Made by a program: the position numbers and the translations under genes. From PVC group bacterium (lineage in GTDB: Bacteria > Verrucomicrobiota > Kiritimatiellia > CAIKKV01 > PXCX01), in NCBI GenBank assembly GCA_003567575.1, contig PWZG01000030.1, forward strand, positions 1 to 7,253: a DNA stretch of 7,253 bases, written 5' to 3'. Positions 1 through 5,626 of this stretch are shown in pieces. The first letter of the stretch is position 1. Each line of letters opens with the position of its first letter. The notes under the pieces were generated by a model. The model had not been told where the DNA came from and searched no databases. It was given only the letters and a program-made list of their open reading frames with translations.

Positions 1-10
1 GAAAAGCATT

Positions 11-83
11 GTCATTCCGAGCGAAGTCGAGGAATCTCGGCACTCCGCGACGGACGCAGATCCCTCGACAAGCTCGGGATGAC
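11..83. repeat. Imperfect inverted repeat, REP/MITE-like
   Basis: The left arm (11-37, starting GTCATTCCGAGC) and right arm (58-83, ending GCTCGGGATGAC) are reverse complements apart from two substitutions and a 3-versus-2-nt difference in the middle. The 20-nt centre contains a further small hairpin, TCCG-CGA-CGGA (44-54). The whole can fold into one long stem. Intergenic repeats with nearly this sequence are, from memory, common in multiple copies in many unrelated bacterial genomes. No transposase is present, so this would be a non-autonomous or purely structural repeat. The copy number in this genome cannot be seen here. Confidence 0.75.
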
Positions 84-154
84 ACCGGATTGATTCACAC
101 CATTTGTCGGACACCACACTAACGCGGAACTACGCCGGATCGCCGCAGTCCACA

Positions 155-171
155 GCGCCGCTTCGCGGCGC
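155..171. repeat. Perfect GC hairpin
   Basis: GCGCCGC (155-161) and GCGGCGC (165-171) are perfect complements around the 3-nt loop TTC, giving a very stable 7-bp stem. It is followed by GGATTTAAG, which is not a proper T-tract, so it is only terminator-like. The right half is shared with the 21-nt repeat at 165-185. Confidence 0.7.
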
Positions 172-185
172 GGATTTAAGAAGAC
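165..185. repeat. 21-nt direct repeat, copy 1
   Basis: This stretch, beginning GCGGCGCGGATTT and ending AAGAAGAC, recurs exactly and in the same orientation at 6938-6958, where it spans the stop codon of rsmB. The flanking bases differ (C/A on the left, C/G on the right). No gene ends convincingly here: the frame that would end at TAA 177-179 is open only from 123. It therefore reads as a repeat element rather than a gene tail. Confidence 0.8.
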
Positions 186-255
186 CAGCCGCTTATGGCA
201 AAACTTCCGGTGCTTCCCTTCGGAGGTTGCGTTTTGCGGTCGGCTGGCGTATCTT
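181..255. repeat. Nested inverted-repeat (structured) region
   Basis: Several stems nest in one another. CCAGCCG (185-191) pairs perfectly with CGGCTGG (241-247), and GCAAAAC (198-204) with GTTTTGC (231-237). TTCCG (205-209) can pair with CGGAG (221-225) with one G-U wobble. AAGA (181-184) can pair with TCTT (252-255) across a 4-nt bulge. No T-tract follows, so a standard intrinsic terminator is unlikely. It lies directly upstream of the small gene at 299 and may be a leader structure or the body of the repeat element that starts at 165. Confidence 0.55.
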
Positions 256-287
256 ATATATGGCGATGACCGATCACGGATAGAAAC

Positions 288-292
288 GGAGG
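288..292 (+). promoter_or_regulatory. Ribosome binding site of the small gene
   Basis: GGAGG, 6 nt before the ATG at 299. This consensus-strength site is the main reason for accepting such a short reading frame as a gene. Confidence 0.7.
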
Positions 293-298
293 CATACC

Positions 299-409
299 AT
301 GGGCGACAAGGGACAGAAAGACAAGAACAAAGGGCAGAAACAGAAGTTCGTCAAACAGAATAAAGACGCCAAAAAGAAAACGGATAAACAACACAAACAA
401 AATCCATGA
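299..409 (+). CDS. Small lysine/glutamine-rich hypothetical protein (36 aa)
   Basis: The 36-residue product begins MGDKGQKDKNKGQKQK and ends KHKQNP. Lys, Gln, Asn and Asp make up most of it; it has no cysteine and no hydrophobic segment, so it should be soluble, very basic and probably disordered. The start is supported by a strong GGAGG site 6 nt upstream. The coding strand is very purine-rich, unlike the neighbouring genes. Short proteins opening with MGDKG and followed by a Lys-rich tail are, from memory, frequent unnamed proteins in several environmental phyla; their function is unknown to me. Nucleic-acid binding is a guess from charge alone. It stands apart from nspC by about 100 nt, and a weak promoter of its own is possible around the TATATA at 255-260. 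Confidence 0.7.
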   Translation: MGDKGQKDKNKGQKQKFVKQNKDAKKKTDKQHKQNP

Positions 410-439
410 CGAATCGTTCGCGATCTGCCCGATAATGCC

Positions 440-467
440 TTGAAGTATCACGCGGAACTGATATCAT
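440..467 (+). promoter_or_regulatory. Candidate sigma-70-type promoter of nspC
   Basis: TTGAAG (440-445) and TATCAT (462-467) are separated by 16 nt and match the -35 and -10 consensus at 4/6 and 5/6 positions. They lie 45 nt upstream of the nspC start in an otherwise featureless spacer. This is suggested by pattern only. Confidence 0.35.
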
Positions 468-512
468 GGCTCTGTAAGCAACCGGGCATAGTACGCGAAG
501 GTTTACCACGGC

Positions 513-1688
513 ATGGATGAAGCAAGCATAACACAAGGATTCACCGGGCAGGGATTGGATATTGACCGGCTCGATACGCCTTGTCATGTCCTTGACCGTG
601 CCACGTTACGACGTAATCTGGCTATATTGCGCAGCGTAAGCGAACGGACCGGCTGCCGTATTTTGATGGCCTTGAAGGCGTTCGCCATGTATCACGCGTT
701 CCCGGATATCGCACGCGCATTGTCTGGCGCGGCGGTCAGTTCGCTTAACGAAGCTCGGCTGGCCAATGAATTTTTCGAGGGCGAAACGCATGTTTTCGCA
801 CCGGCATACGCTCCCGCCGACGTGACCCGGTTGTTGCCGATCGTCGATCACATGGTATTCAACTCGTTTGAGCAATGGCGACGGTTTCGACCGCAAATCG
901 ATGCGTCGGGGCAGGGGATACATTGCGGGATACGGATCAATCCGCGACATTCCGAAGTGGCAACGCCGATGTACGATCCATGCGCACCGCGCTCACGTCT
1001 TGGCGTTACGCCCGAAAGATTCGAACGCCGATCATTGGACGGTCTGACCGGATTGCATTTTCATACCTTATGCGAATTAGGTGCGGACGCGCTGGAACGG
1101 ACGGTGGATGCAGTAAGTAGTTTGTTCGGCGATTGTTACGATCGTTTGCAATGGATTAATTTTGGTGGCGGCCATCACATAACGCGTGACGATTACGACA
1201 TGGAACGGTTATGCCGGGTCATTCGCGACTTCAGGCGTCAAACCGGATTAACGGTTTACCTGGAGCCGGGTGAAGCGGTGGTGTTAAATGCCGGCATTCT
1301 GGTGGCATCCGTTCTGGACGTGGTTGACAACGAGGGTCCGATCGCGATTCTGGATACGTCCGCCGCGGCGCACATGCCGGACGTTTTGGAGATGCCGTAC
1401 CGGCCTTCGATTGTTGGGGCCGGTCTGCCGGGGGAATACCCGTATACCTGCCGGTTGGGCGGTTTGACATGTCTGGCCGGGGATGTGATCGGCGATTATT
1501 CGTTTCCCAGGCCATTGGTGGTCGGTCAGAAAATTGTTTTTCTTGATATGGCACACTATAGTATGGTAAAAAGTACGTTGTTCAACGGAGTGGCTGCGCC
1601 TTCGCTGGCATTATTTGACCGTAGCAACGGCGATTATAGCGTGGTGCGCGCATTTGGTTACGAAGACTATCGGAACCGGATGGGGTAA
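513..1688 (+). CDS. nspC: Carboxynorspermidine/carboxyspermidine decarboxylase
   Basis: A PLP-dependent fold-III decarboxylase that removes CO2 from carboxynorspermidine or carboxyspermidine, the last step of the polyamine route starting from aspartate semialdehyde; cytoplasmic, known as a homodimer in the family. The 391 residues match the family throughout. TPC opens the barrel at residues 22-24, and the PLP lysine is K55 in LMALKAF. HFH is at 182-184 and the phosphate-binding FGGG at 217-220 (FGGGHHIT). EPGEA is at 251-255, the catalytic CLAGD at 320-324 with C320, and Y349 lies in MAHYS. All key residues are intact. The start at 513 has only a weak GAAGG 11 nt upstream and gives about a dozen residues more than the Vibrio protein, so a start a few codons downstream is possible. 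The partner dehydrogenase (CANSDH/CASDH) is not in the window. There is 1 nt between its stop and an unconvincing 31-codon frame. Confidence 0.95.
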   Translation: MDEASITQGFTGQGLDIDRLDTPCHVLDRATLRRNLAILRSVSERTGCRILMALKAFAMYHAFPDIARALSGAAVSSLNEARLANEFFEGETHVFAPAYAPADVTRLLPIVDHMVFNSFEQWRRFRPQIDASGQGIHCGIRINPRHSEVATPMYDPCAPRSRLGVTPERFERRSLDGLTGLHFHTLCELGADALERTVDAVSSLFGDCYDRLQWINFGGGHHITRDDYDMERLCRVIRDFRRQTGLTVYLEPGEAVVLNAGILVASVLDVVDNEGPIAILDTSAAAHMPDVLEMPYRPSIVGAGLPGEYPYTCRLGGLTCLAGDVIGDYSFPRPLVVGQKIVFLDMAHYSMVKSTLFNGVAAPSLALFDRSNGDYSVVRAFGYEDYRNRMG

Positions 1689-1732
1689 CATGCCGTTGAA
1701 CACGGCGACACGAACGCTGACGGAGCGGCCGC

Positions 1733-1762
1733 TTGCAAGGGAAAAGACGGACAACATACGAT
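1733..1762 (+). promoter_or_regulatory. Weak candidate promoter of tolB
   Basis: TTGCAA (1733-1738) and TACGAT (1757-1762) with an 18-nt spacer match consensus 4/6 each. The 151-nt gap before tolB makes a separate promoter plausible, but these boxes are weak. Confidence 0.2.
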
Positions 1763-1774
1763 GCGAAATCAGTA

Positions 1775-1816
1775 GCATCCTATAGGGATGCGGAATGGTG
1801 GAATATTGGTATTCCA
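1775..1816 (+). promoter_or_regulatory. Two tandem hairpins in the tolB leader
   Basis: Hairpin A: GCATCC (1775-1780) and GGATGC (1786-1791), 6 bp with a 5-nt loop. Hairpin B: TGGAATA (1799-1805) and TATTCCA (1810-1816), 7 bp with the loop TTGG. A further GGAAT (1792-1796) could pair instead with ATTCC at 1811-1815 or 1821-1825, giving an alternative fold. Hairpin B ends 23 nt before the chosen tolB ATG. Neither is followed by a T-tract, so they are more likely a leader structure, or a boundary after nspC, than an intrinsic terminator. Confidence 0.5.
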
Positions 1817-1839
1817 TATTATTCCATGGGATGACGGTG

Positions 1840-3066
1840 ATGCGAAATTTGACTTTAAAACTCGGTTTGATAATTGCGATTTTTATTTCGGTAGGGATGT
1901 ATCCCGTCCGGGAATCCAATGCACAGGTACGTGTACGTAAAGCGGCGGAAATCACGTCGCCAATCGATATTTCCGGCTTGAATATTGCAGGCGATGCGGC
2001 ATCGCGCAGCTTCCGTCAAACGCTGGTCGATGATTTGAACCGATTCGGCTGGTTCACCGTGGCGGCGCCCGGCAGCGGAGCGTTTCGTGTTTTAGGCGAG
2101 CAAACCGTGGCCGACGGTTCGATGCAGGTACGGTTGGAACTGGTGCGTACTGCTAACCGGGAATCGTTGTTGCGTCGTACGTACTCCGGTCGGACCGCCG
2201 AGGCGCGTAATCTCGCGCACCGGATTCATGACGATTTGGTGCAGGCGGCGACCGGCCGGCGCGGTATTGCGTCGACGACCCTGCTGATGATCGGGAACCG
2301 GAGCAATGCGAAGGAAATGTATTGGGTGGATGCCGATGGCCGCAATCTGCGCCAGGTTACCCATGATGGTTCCATCAGTGTTGCGCCGGCATGGGCGCCG
2401 GATGGCAAACGGTTCGTTTACACCTCGTTTGTCGGCGGTTTCCCCGATATCTATCTGGTCGATCTGGAAAGCGGTCGCCGCGAACGGATCGCGGCATTTC
2501 CGGGTTTGAACAGTAGCGCTGCCTTTTCGCCGGACGGCACCGAACTGGCATTGATTCTGTCCAAAGACGGTAATCCGGAATTATACGTCCGCAATCTGCG
2601 CAGCGGAAGGTTGATGCGTCTGACCCATACCCGGTATGCCAACGAAGCATCGCCGTCCTGGTCGCCGGACGGACGGCGCATTGTCTACGTCTCCGATTCA
2701 ACTGGCGCTCCGCATCTTTACGTGGTCGACCGCGACGGGAAAGAGAGCCGGCGTTTGACCCGGCGTGGCCGCGACAATGTTTCGCCCGATTGGGGGCCGG
2801 ATGGCCGGATTATTCTCAGCAGCCGGCGCGGACCGCATTATCAATTGGTTCTCATCGATCCTGATACCGGCGAGGAGATGGTGTTGACATCCGATCCGGC
2901 CGATCACGAAGATCCCAGTTGGGCGCCGGATGGACGGCACGTCGCCTTTACACGTAGTTCCGGCGGCCGTTCAGCCATCTATATGCTTGACACGCTGACC
3001 GGTTCCTCTGTACCATTGTCGCGTACCGAGGGTCAATGGTATTCGGCGGTGTGGTCACCCCGGTGA
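1840..3066 (+). CDS. tolB: Tol-Pal system protein TolB
   Basis: A periplasmic beta-propeller protein that binds Pal and takes part in outer-membrane constriction at division. I chose the ATG at 1840 (408 residues) because it places a normal signal peptide at the N-terminus: MRNLTLK, then a hydrophobic stretch, with likely cleavage after SNA at residue 28. An in-frame ATG at 1831 adds three residues. One at 1795 adds 15, but lies inside the hairpin region. After an N-terminal alpha/beta domain (about 29-140) come six propeller repeats, each carrying the TolB-type motif: APAWAPDG (182-189), AAFSPDG (227-233), PSWSPDG (272-278), PDWGPDG (316-322), PSWAPDG (359-365) and a final AVWSPR at the C-terminus. 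The full length is close to the roughly 430 residues of E. coli TolB, and pal follows immediately, as is usual. TolQ, TolR and TolA are not in this window. Confidence 0.93.
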   Translation: MRNLTLKLGLIIAIFISVGMYPVRESNAQVRVRKAAEITSPIDISGLNIAGDAASRSFRQTLVDDLNRFGWFTVAAPGSGAFRVLGEQTVADGSMQVRLELVRTANRESLLRRTYSGRTAEARNLAHRIHDDLVQAATGRRGIASTTLLMIGNRSNAKEMYWVDADGRNLRQVTHDGSISVAPAWAPDGKRFVYTSFVGGFPDIYLVDLESGRRERIAAFPGLNSSAAFSPDGTELALILSKDGNPELYVRNLRSGRLMRLTHTRYANEASPSWSPDGRRIVYVSDSTGAPHLYVVDRDGKESRRLTRRGRDNVSPDWGPDGRIILSSRRGPHYQLVLIDPDTGEEMVLTSDPADHEDPSWAPDGRHVAFTRSSGGRSAIYMLDTLTGSSVPLSRTEGQWYSAVWSPR

Positions 3067-3077
3067 AGGTAACGCGG

Positions 3078-3106
3078 TTGCGCTTGATAAATTATTTGAA
3101 TCTATT
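3078..3106 (+). promoter_or_regulatory. Candidate promoter of pal
   Basis: TTGCGC (3078-3083) and TCTATT (3101-3106) with a 17-nt spacer match consensus 4/6 each. They sit in a 68-nt tolB-pal spacer that is clearly more AT-rich than the surrounding DNA. This would let pal and the genes behind it be expressed apart from tolB. Suggestive only. Confidence 0.3.
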
Positions 3107-3122
3107 TGTTTTTCAAGGGTTT

Positions 3123-3130
3123 AAGGAGGT
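3123..3130 (+). promoter_or_regulatory. Strong ribosome binding site of pal
   Basis: AAGGAGGT is a near-perfect anti-16S match, with GGAGG ending 5 nt before the ATG at 3135. It decides the start: an in-frame ATG at 3036 inside tolB has no such site and would bury the lipoprotein signal. Confidence 0.85.
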
Positions 3131-3134
3131 TTTC

Positions 3135-3665
3135 ATGGACAAGAAAAGATGTTTGGTGATTGCGTTGACGGTGGTGGTGGCGTTGGGATCGTTCGGTTGT
3201 GGATGGCGCAGAGGCAAGGATGTTGATGATTTTCCGCCGGCACATCTGGATGCAGGTTGGCCCGGCAGCGCTGATTTTCGGTTTGATGACGATCCATTGG
3301 CCCAGCGTTTCGGTTACACTCAAACCCTGGATGTCCACTTCGAAAATGTACTGTTTGGTTTTGATAGTTCCCAAATAGCCTCAGGCGAACAGTCCAAAAT
3401 CGAGGATGTAGCCAATTACATGCGGCGCAATCCCAATGTCAAGGCCATTATCGAAGGGCATACTTGCGACATCGGCAGTCGCGAATACAACATGGCATTG
3501 GGCGAACGGCGCGCGCTTGCGGCACGCGCTTATCTTGTCCAGTTGGGAATAGAACCGGCGCGTATTCAAACGTTGAGTTACGGTGAAGAAAATCCTTTGC
3601 ATTTCGGAACCAGCGAAGCGGAACGCCGTTTAAACCGTCGCGCTGCCTTCAATATGGTTCAGTAA
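3135..3665 (+). CDS. pal: Peptidoglycan-associated lipoprotein Pal (OmpA family)
   Basis: An outer-membrane lipoprotein that anchors the membrane to peptidoglycan and partners TolB. The 176 residues start with MDKKR, a hydrophobic segment (7-20) and C22, the likely lipidated cysteine. The lipobox (SFGC) is atypical, having Ser instead of Leu at -3. A linker rich in Asp, Pro and Gly (about 23-65) leads to a C-terminal OmpA-like domain (about 66-176). That domain carries VLFGFDS (72-78), EGHTCDIGSREYN (107-119), the LGERRA segment (122-127) with binding arginine R126, and SYGEENP (148-154). Relative to E. coli Pal (EGHADERG), the aspartate that normally contacts the peptidoglycan diaminopimelate is replaced by C111, with D112 next to it. 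The length is normal for Pal. tatA follows after 14 nt. Another OmpA-family lipoprotein is possible, but the position right after tolB makes Pal the best name. Confidence 0.9.
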   Translation: MDKKRCLVIALTVVVALGSFGCGWRRGKDVDDFPPAHLDAGWPGSADFRFDDDPLAQRFGYTQTLDVHFENVLFGFDSSQIASGEQSKIEDVANYMRRNPNVKAIIEGHTCDIGSREYNMALGERRALAARAYLVQLGIEPARIQTLSYGEENPLHFGTSEAERRLNRRAAFNMVQ

Positions 3666-3679
3666 CACACGGATTCGCC

Positions 3680-4003
3680 ATGAACCCACTGGCGTTGTTG
3701 CATTTGTCGCCTGGTGTGGGGGAAGTGCTGCTGGTACTTTTCGTCATCCTGATCCTTTTCGGCGCCGACCAGTTGCCGGGAATCGCTCGTTCATTGGGGC
3801 GGTGGCTGCATCAGGTGCGGCGCGCAGCCGACGATTTTCACGATCAATTGCTGGATGCCGACCTGTCGCCGCCGGCGAACGCCGGCCAAACAGGGAAACG
3901 ACCCGAGACAACTCCCGGTACGGATGCGTCGTCGCCGGGCCAAGCGGCGGCGGCGAAAAAGAAGTCGCATTCAGCGTTTGATTCCGGTGCGCACGATGGA
4001 TAA
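3680..4003 (+). CDS. tatA: Twin-arginine translocase subunit TatA/TatB family
   Basis: A small membrane protein that forms the pore-like part of the Tat export system for folded proteins. The 107 residues show a periplasmic N-terminus, one membrane helix (about 14-27, GEVLLVLFVILILF) and the family hinge FG at 27-28. An amphipathic helix follows (about 31-58, from LPGIARSLG through DDFHDQLL), then a disordered tail rich in Pro, Ala, Gly and Thr with a KKK patch (93-95). The GADQLP hinge and a Glu at residue 15 recall TatB as much as TatA. Since no second copy is present, it may be a single bifunctional TatA. GGA (3671-3673) lies 6 nt before the ATG. The gene overlaps tatC by 8 nt in ATGGATAA. 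Confidence 0.88.
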   Translation: MNPLALLHLSPGVGEVLLVLFVILILFGADQLPGIARSLGRWLHQVRRAADDFHDQLLDADLSPPANAGQTGKRPETTPGTDASSPGQAAAAKKKSHSAFDSGAHDG

Positions 4004-4757
4004 TCATGCCACGTTCAATGACGAACCACGGCCTTTTTTAAGCCATCTGACCGATTTGCGGCGGACCCTCCTGCAAATCCTGGCGGTGAGCGTTTTGGCG
4101 ATGGCCGTCATGGCGCCGTTGTCGCCATGGCTGTTGCGTATCATGAAATGGCCGCTTTCCCATGCCGTTGACGATCCGGATGGGTTTCTTGTCAGTTACG
4201 AAGTCGCCGCCGGCGTCATGGTATTGTTGCGAATAACGTTTAGCGCCGGTATCCTGCTGGCGGCGCCATGGATTCTGTTCATTATCGGAAGATTTGTTTT
4301 TCCCGGATTGACCGCTGCCGAAAGAGGGGTTATCCGCCGCTATGCGGGACTCGCCGTCGTGATGTTCCTTGCCGGCGCCGGATTTGCTTTCGCAATCATA
4401 TTACCGTTGGCGCTGCGTATGTTGCTGCAAATGCATCAATGGATGGGAATCACGGTACATAATGTTTTGGCAACCAATTATATCGCCTTTGTAACACAAC
4501 TATTGTTGGGATTCGGATTGGCTTTCGAAATGCCGGTAGTATTGCTGGCAATGGGCCGGATGGGCATCGTCAACGCCGCGCAATTGCGGGCCAAACGACG
4601 GCACCTGATCGTGACCTTATTGATTGTGGCCATGTTGATGACGCCGCAGGATGTCGTGACCCAAATCCTGATGGCACTGCCGTTATACTTGCTTTTCGAA
4701 GGTTGCATACTGCTGATAGCGCGAGAGAAAACGAACAGGAAGGACGACAATGAATGA
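3996..4757 (+). CDS. tatC: Sec-independent protein translocase TatC
   Basis: A polytopic inner-membrane protein that recognises twin-arginine signal peptides. The ATG at 3996 gives 253 residues and the usual short cytoplasmic N-terminus; the same frame is open back to 3855, but that part is Arg-rich and is the shadow of tatA. Six hydrophobic segments are visible. Family residues present: P53 in KWPL, E109 in TAAERG, E178 in AFEMPV, and D219 in MTPQDVVTQ. The N-terminal signal-binding motif HLxELR reads HLTDLR (17-22), with Asp20 in place of the usual Glu. That is a conservative change at a residue known in E. coli (Glu15) to matter for recognition. The C-terminus is charged and cytoplasmic (REKTNRKDDNE). 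It overlaps tatA by 8 nt and the LOG gene by 8 nt, so translational coupling is likely. Confidence 0.95.
   Translation: MDNHATFNDEPRPFLSHLTDLRRTLLQILAVSVLAMAVMAPLSPWLLRIMKWPLSHAVDDPDGFLVSYEVAAGVMVLLRITFSAGILLAAPWILFIIGRFVFPGLTAAERGVIRRYAGLAVVMFLAGAGFAFAIILPLALRMLLQMHQWMGITVHNVLATNYIAFVTQLLLGFGLAFEMPVVLLAMGRMGIVNAAQLRAKRRHLIVTLLIVAMLMTPQDVVTQILMALPLYLLFEGCILLIAREKTNRKDDNE
4737..4744 (+). promoter_or_regulatory. Ribosome binding site of the LOG-family gene
   Basis: A tandem AGGAAGGA inside the end of tatC, 5 nt before the ATG at 4750. It supports that start despite the 8-nt overlap with tatC. Confidence 0.65.
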
Positions 4758-5619
4758 CGAACGCGAAAGATTACAAGAGATATTAATGGAGACCCCCGCT
4801 TACACTCTGGCGTACGAAGATTTGAATTTGTTGAATCGCGATGAATTGCGCCCGATCAGGTTGCAACTGGAGTTGATGAAACCGGAAATGGTGCAGCAGG
4901 AAAACAATATCGTATCGACGATCGTGGTTTTCGGCAGTGCGCGTATGCCGGAACCTGAAACCGCTGCGGCGGAACTGGACCGGATGCAAGAAAAGGCGGC
5001 CGCTGCGCCGCGGGATGCCAAGGCGCAATCCGCCTTGAAACGGGCGCGTAAAAGGATGCAACAGTCGCATTACTATTCCGTTGCCCGTGAGTTCGGACGT
5101 ATCGTTTCATCATCATGCCAGATGGAAAACCAGTGTGAATATGTCGTGGTGACCGGCGGCGGTCCCGGTATCATGGAAGCGGGCAATCGCGGAGCATACG
5201 ATAGCGGCGCCAAAACGATCGGCTTGAACATCGCGTTGCCTTACGAACAACGGCCTAATCCATATATCACGCCGGAGTTATGCTTCAATTTCCGCTATTT
5301 CGCTATCCGTAAAATGCATTTCCTCATGCGTGCCCGCGCCCTGGTCGCATTCCCCGGCGGATTCGGCACCATGGATGAGCTGTTCGAAGCATTGACCTTG
5401 ATTCAAACCAAGAAAGTATCGCCGATTCCTGTGGTGCTGGTCGGACGGGAATTCTGGGAACGCGTCTTTAATTTTTCGTTATTGGTCGAGGAAGGATATA
5501 TTTGCGCGGATGATTTGGACCTGTTTTCCTATGCCGAGGACGCAGCGGAAATTTGGCGCCTGATAACCGATTATCATGCCCGTCAACCGACGCCGCGGCA
5601 ACCGGATCATTTCCCCTGA
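4750..5619 (+). CDS. LOG-family (TIGR00730-type) phosphoribohydrolase-like protein
   Basis: A Rossmann-like nucleotide enzyme of the LOG family. Characterised members cleave the N-glycosidic bond of (N6-modified) nucleoside 5'-monophosphates, and they are often misnamed lysine decarboxylases. The 289 residues contain VVFGSAR (59-65), TGGGPGIMEAGNRGA (135-149) and the signature PGGFGTMDE (202-210), followed by LFEALTLIQTKK. The protein is longer than the usual roughly 200-residue bacterial LOG. It has an extra N-terminal helical region (1-55, with LNRDELRPIRLQLEL) and an Ala/Lys/Arg-rich, probably helical insertion (about 66-105) between the first strand and the core. These features fit the larger subfamily seen, from memory, in several proteobacteria. 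The exact substrate (AMP-type nucleotide or a cytokinin-like one) is not decidable here. It is co-transcribed with tatC upstream and rsmB downstream. Confidence 0.92.
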   Translation: MNDERERLQEILMETPAYTLAYEDLNLLNRDELRPIRLQLELMKPEMVQQENNIVSTIVVFGSARMPEPETAAAELDRMQEKAAAAPRDAKAQSALKRARKRMQQSHYYSVAREFGRIVSSSCQMENQCEYVVVTGGGPGIMEAGNRGAYDSGAKTIGLNIALPYEQRPNPYITPELCFNFRYFAIRKMHFLMRARALVAFPGGFGTMDELFEALTLIQTKKVSPIPVVLVGREFWERVFNFSLLVEEGYICADDLDLFSYAEDAAEIWRLITDYHARQPTPRQPDHFP

Positions 5620-5626
5620 TCCATCC

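Noticed and set aside
123..179. 3' end of a truncated gene ending at TAA 177-179
   Set aside because: The frame is open for only 18 codons and resembles the rsmB tail only within the shared 21-nt repeat, so a gene remnant cannot be claimed.
155..180. Intrinsic terminator at the GC hairpin
   Set aside because: The stem is strong, but the following GGATTTAAG is not a T-tract, and no upstream gene end is visible.
1690..1785. 31-residue frame starting 1 nt after the nspC stop
   Set aside because: Only a weak G-run precedes it, the composition is unremarkable, and its end falls inside hairpin A. Nothing indicates it is translated.
3036..3134. Upstream extension of pal starting inside tolB
   Set aside because: The start at 3135 has a near-perfect ribosome binding site and a lipoprotein signal directly behind it.
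3855..3995. Arg-rich N-terminal extension of tatC
   Set aside because: It is the other-frame reading of the tatA tail and does not resemble any TatC N-terminus.
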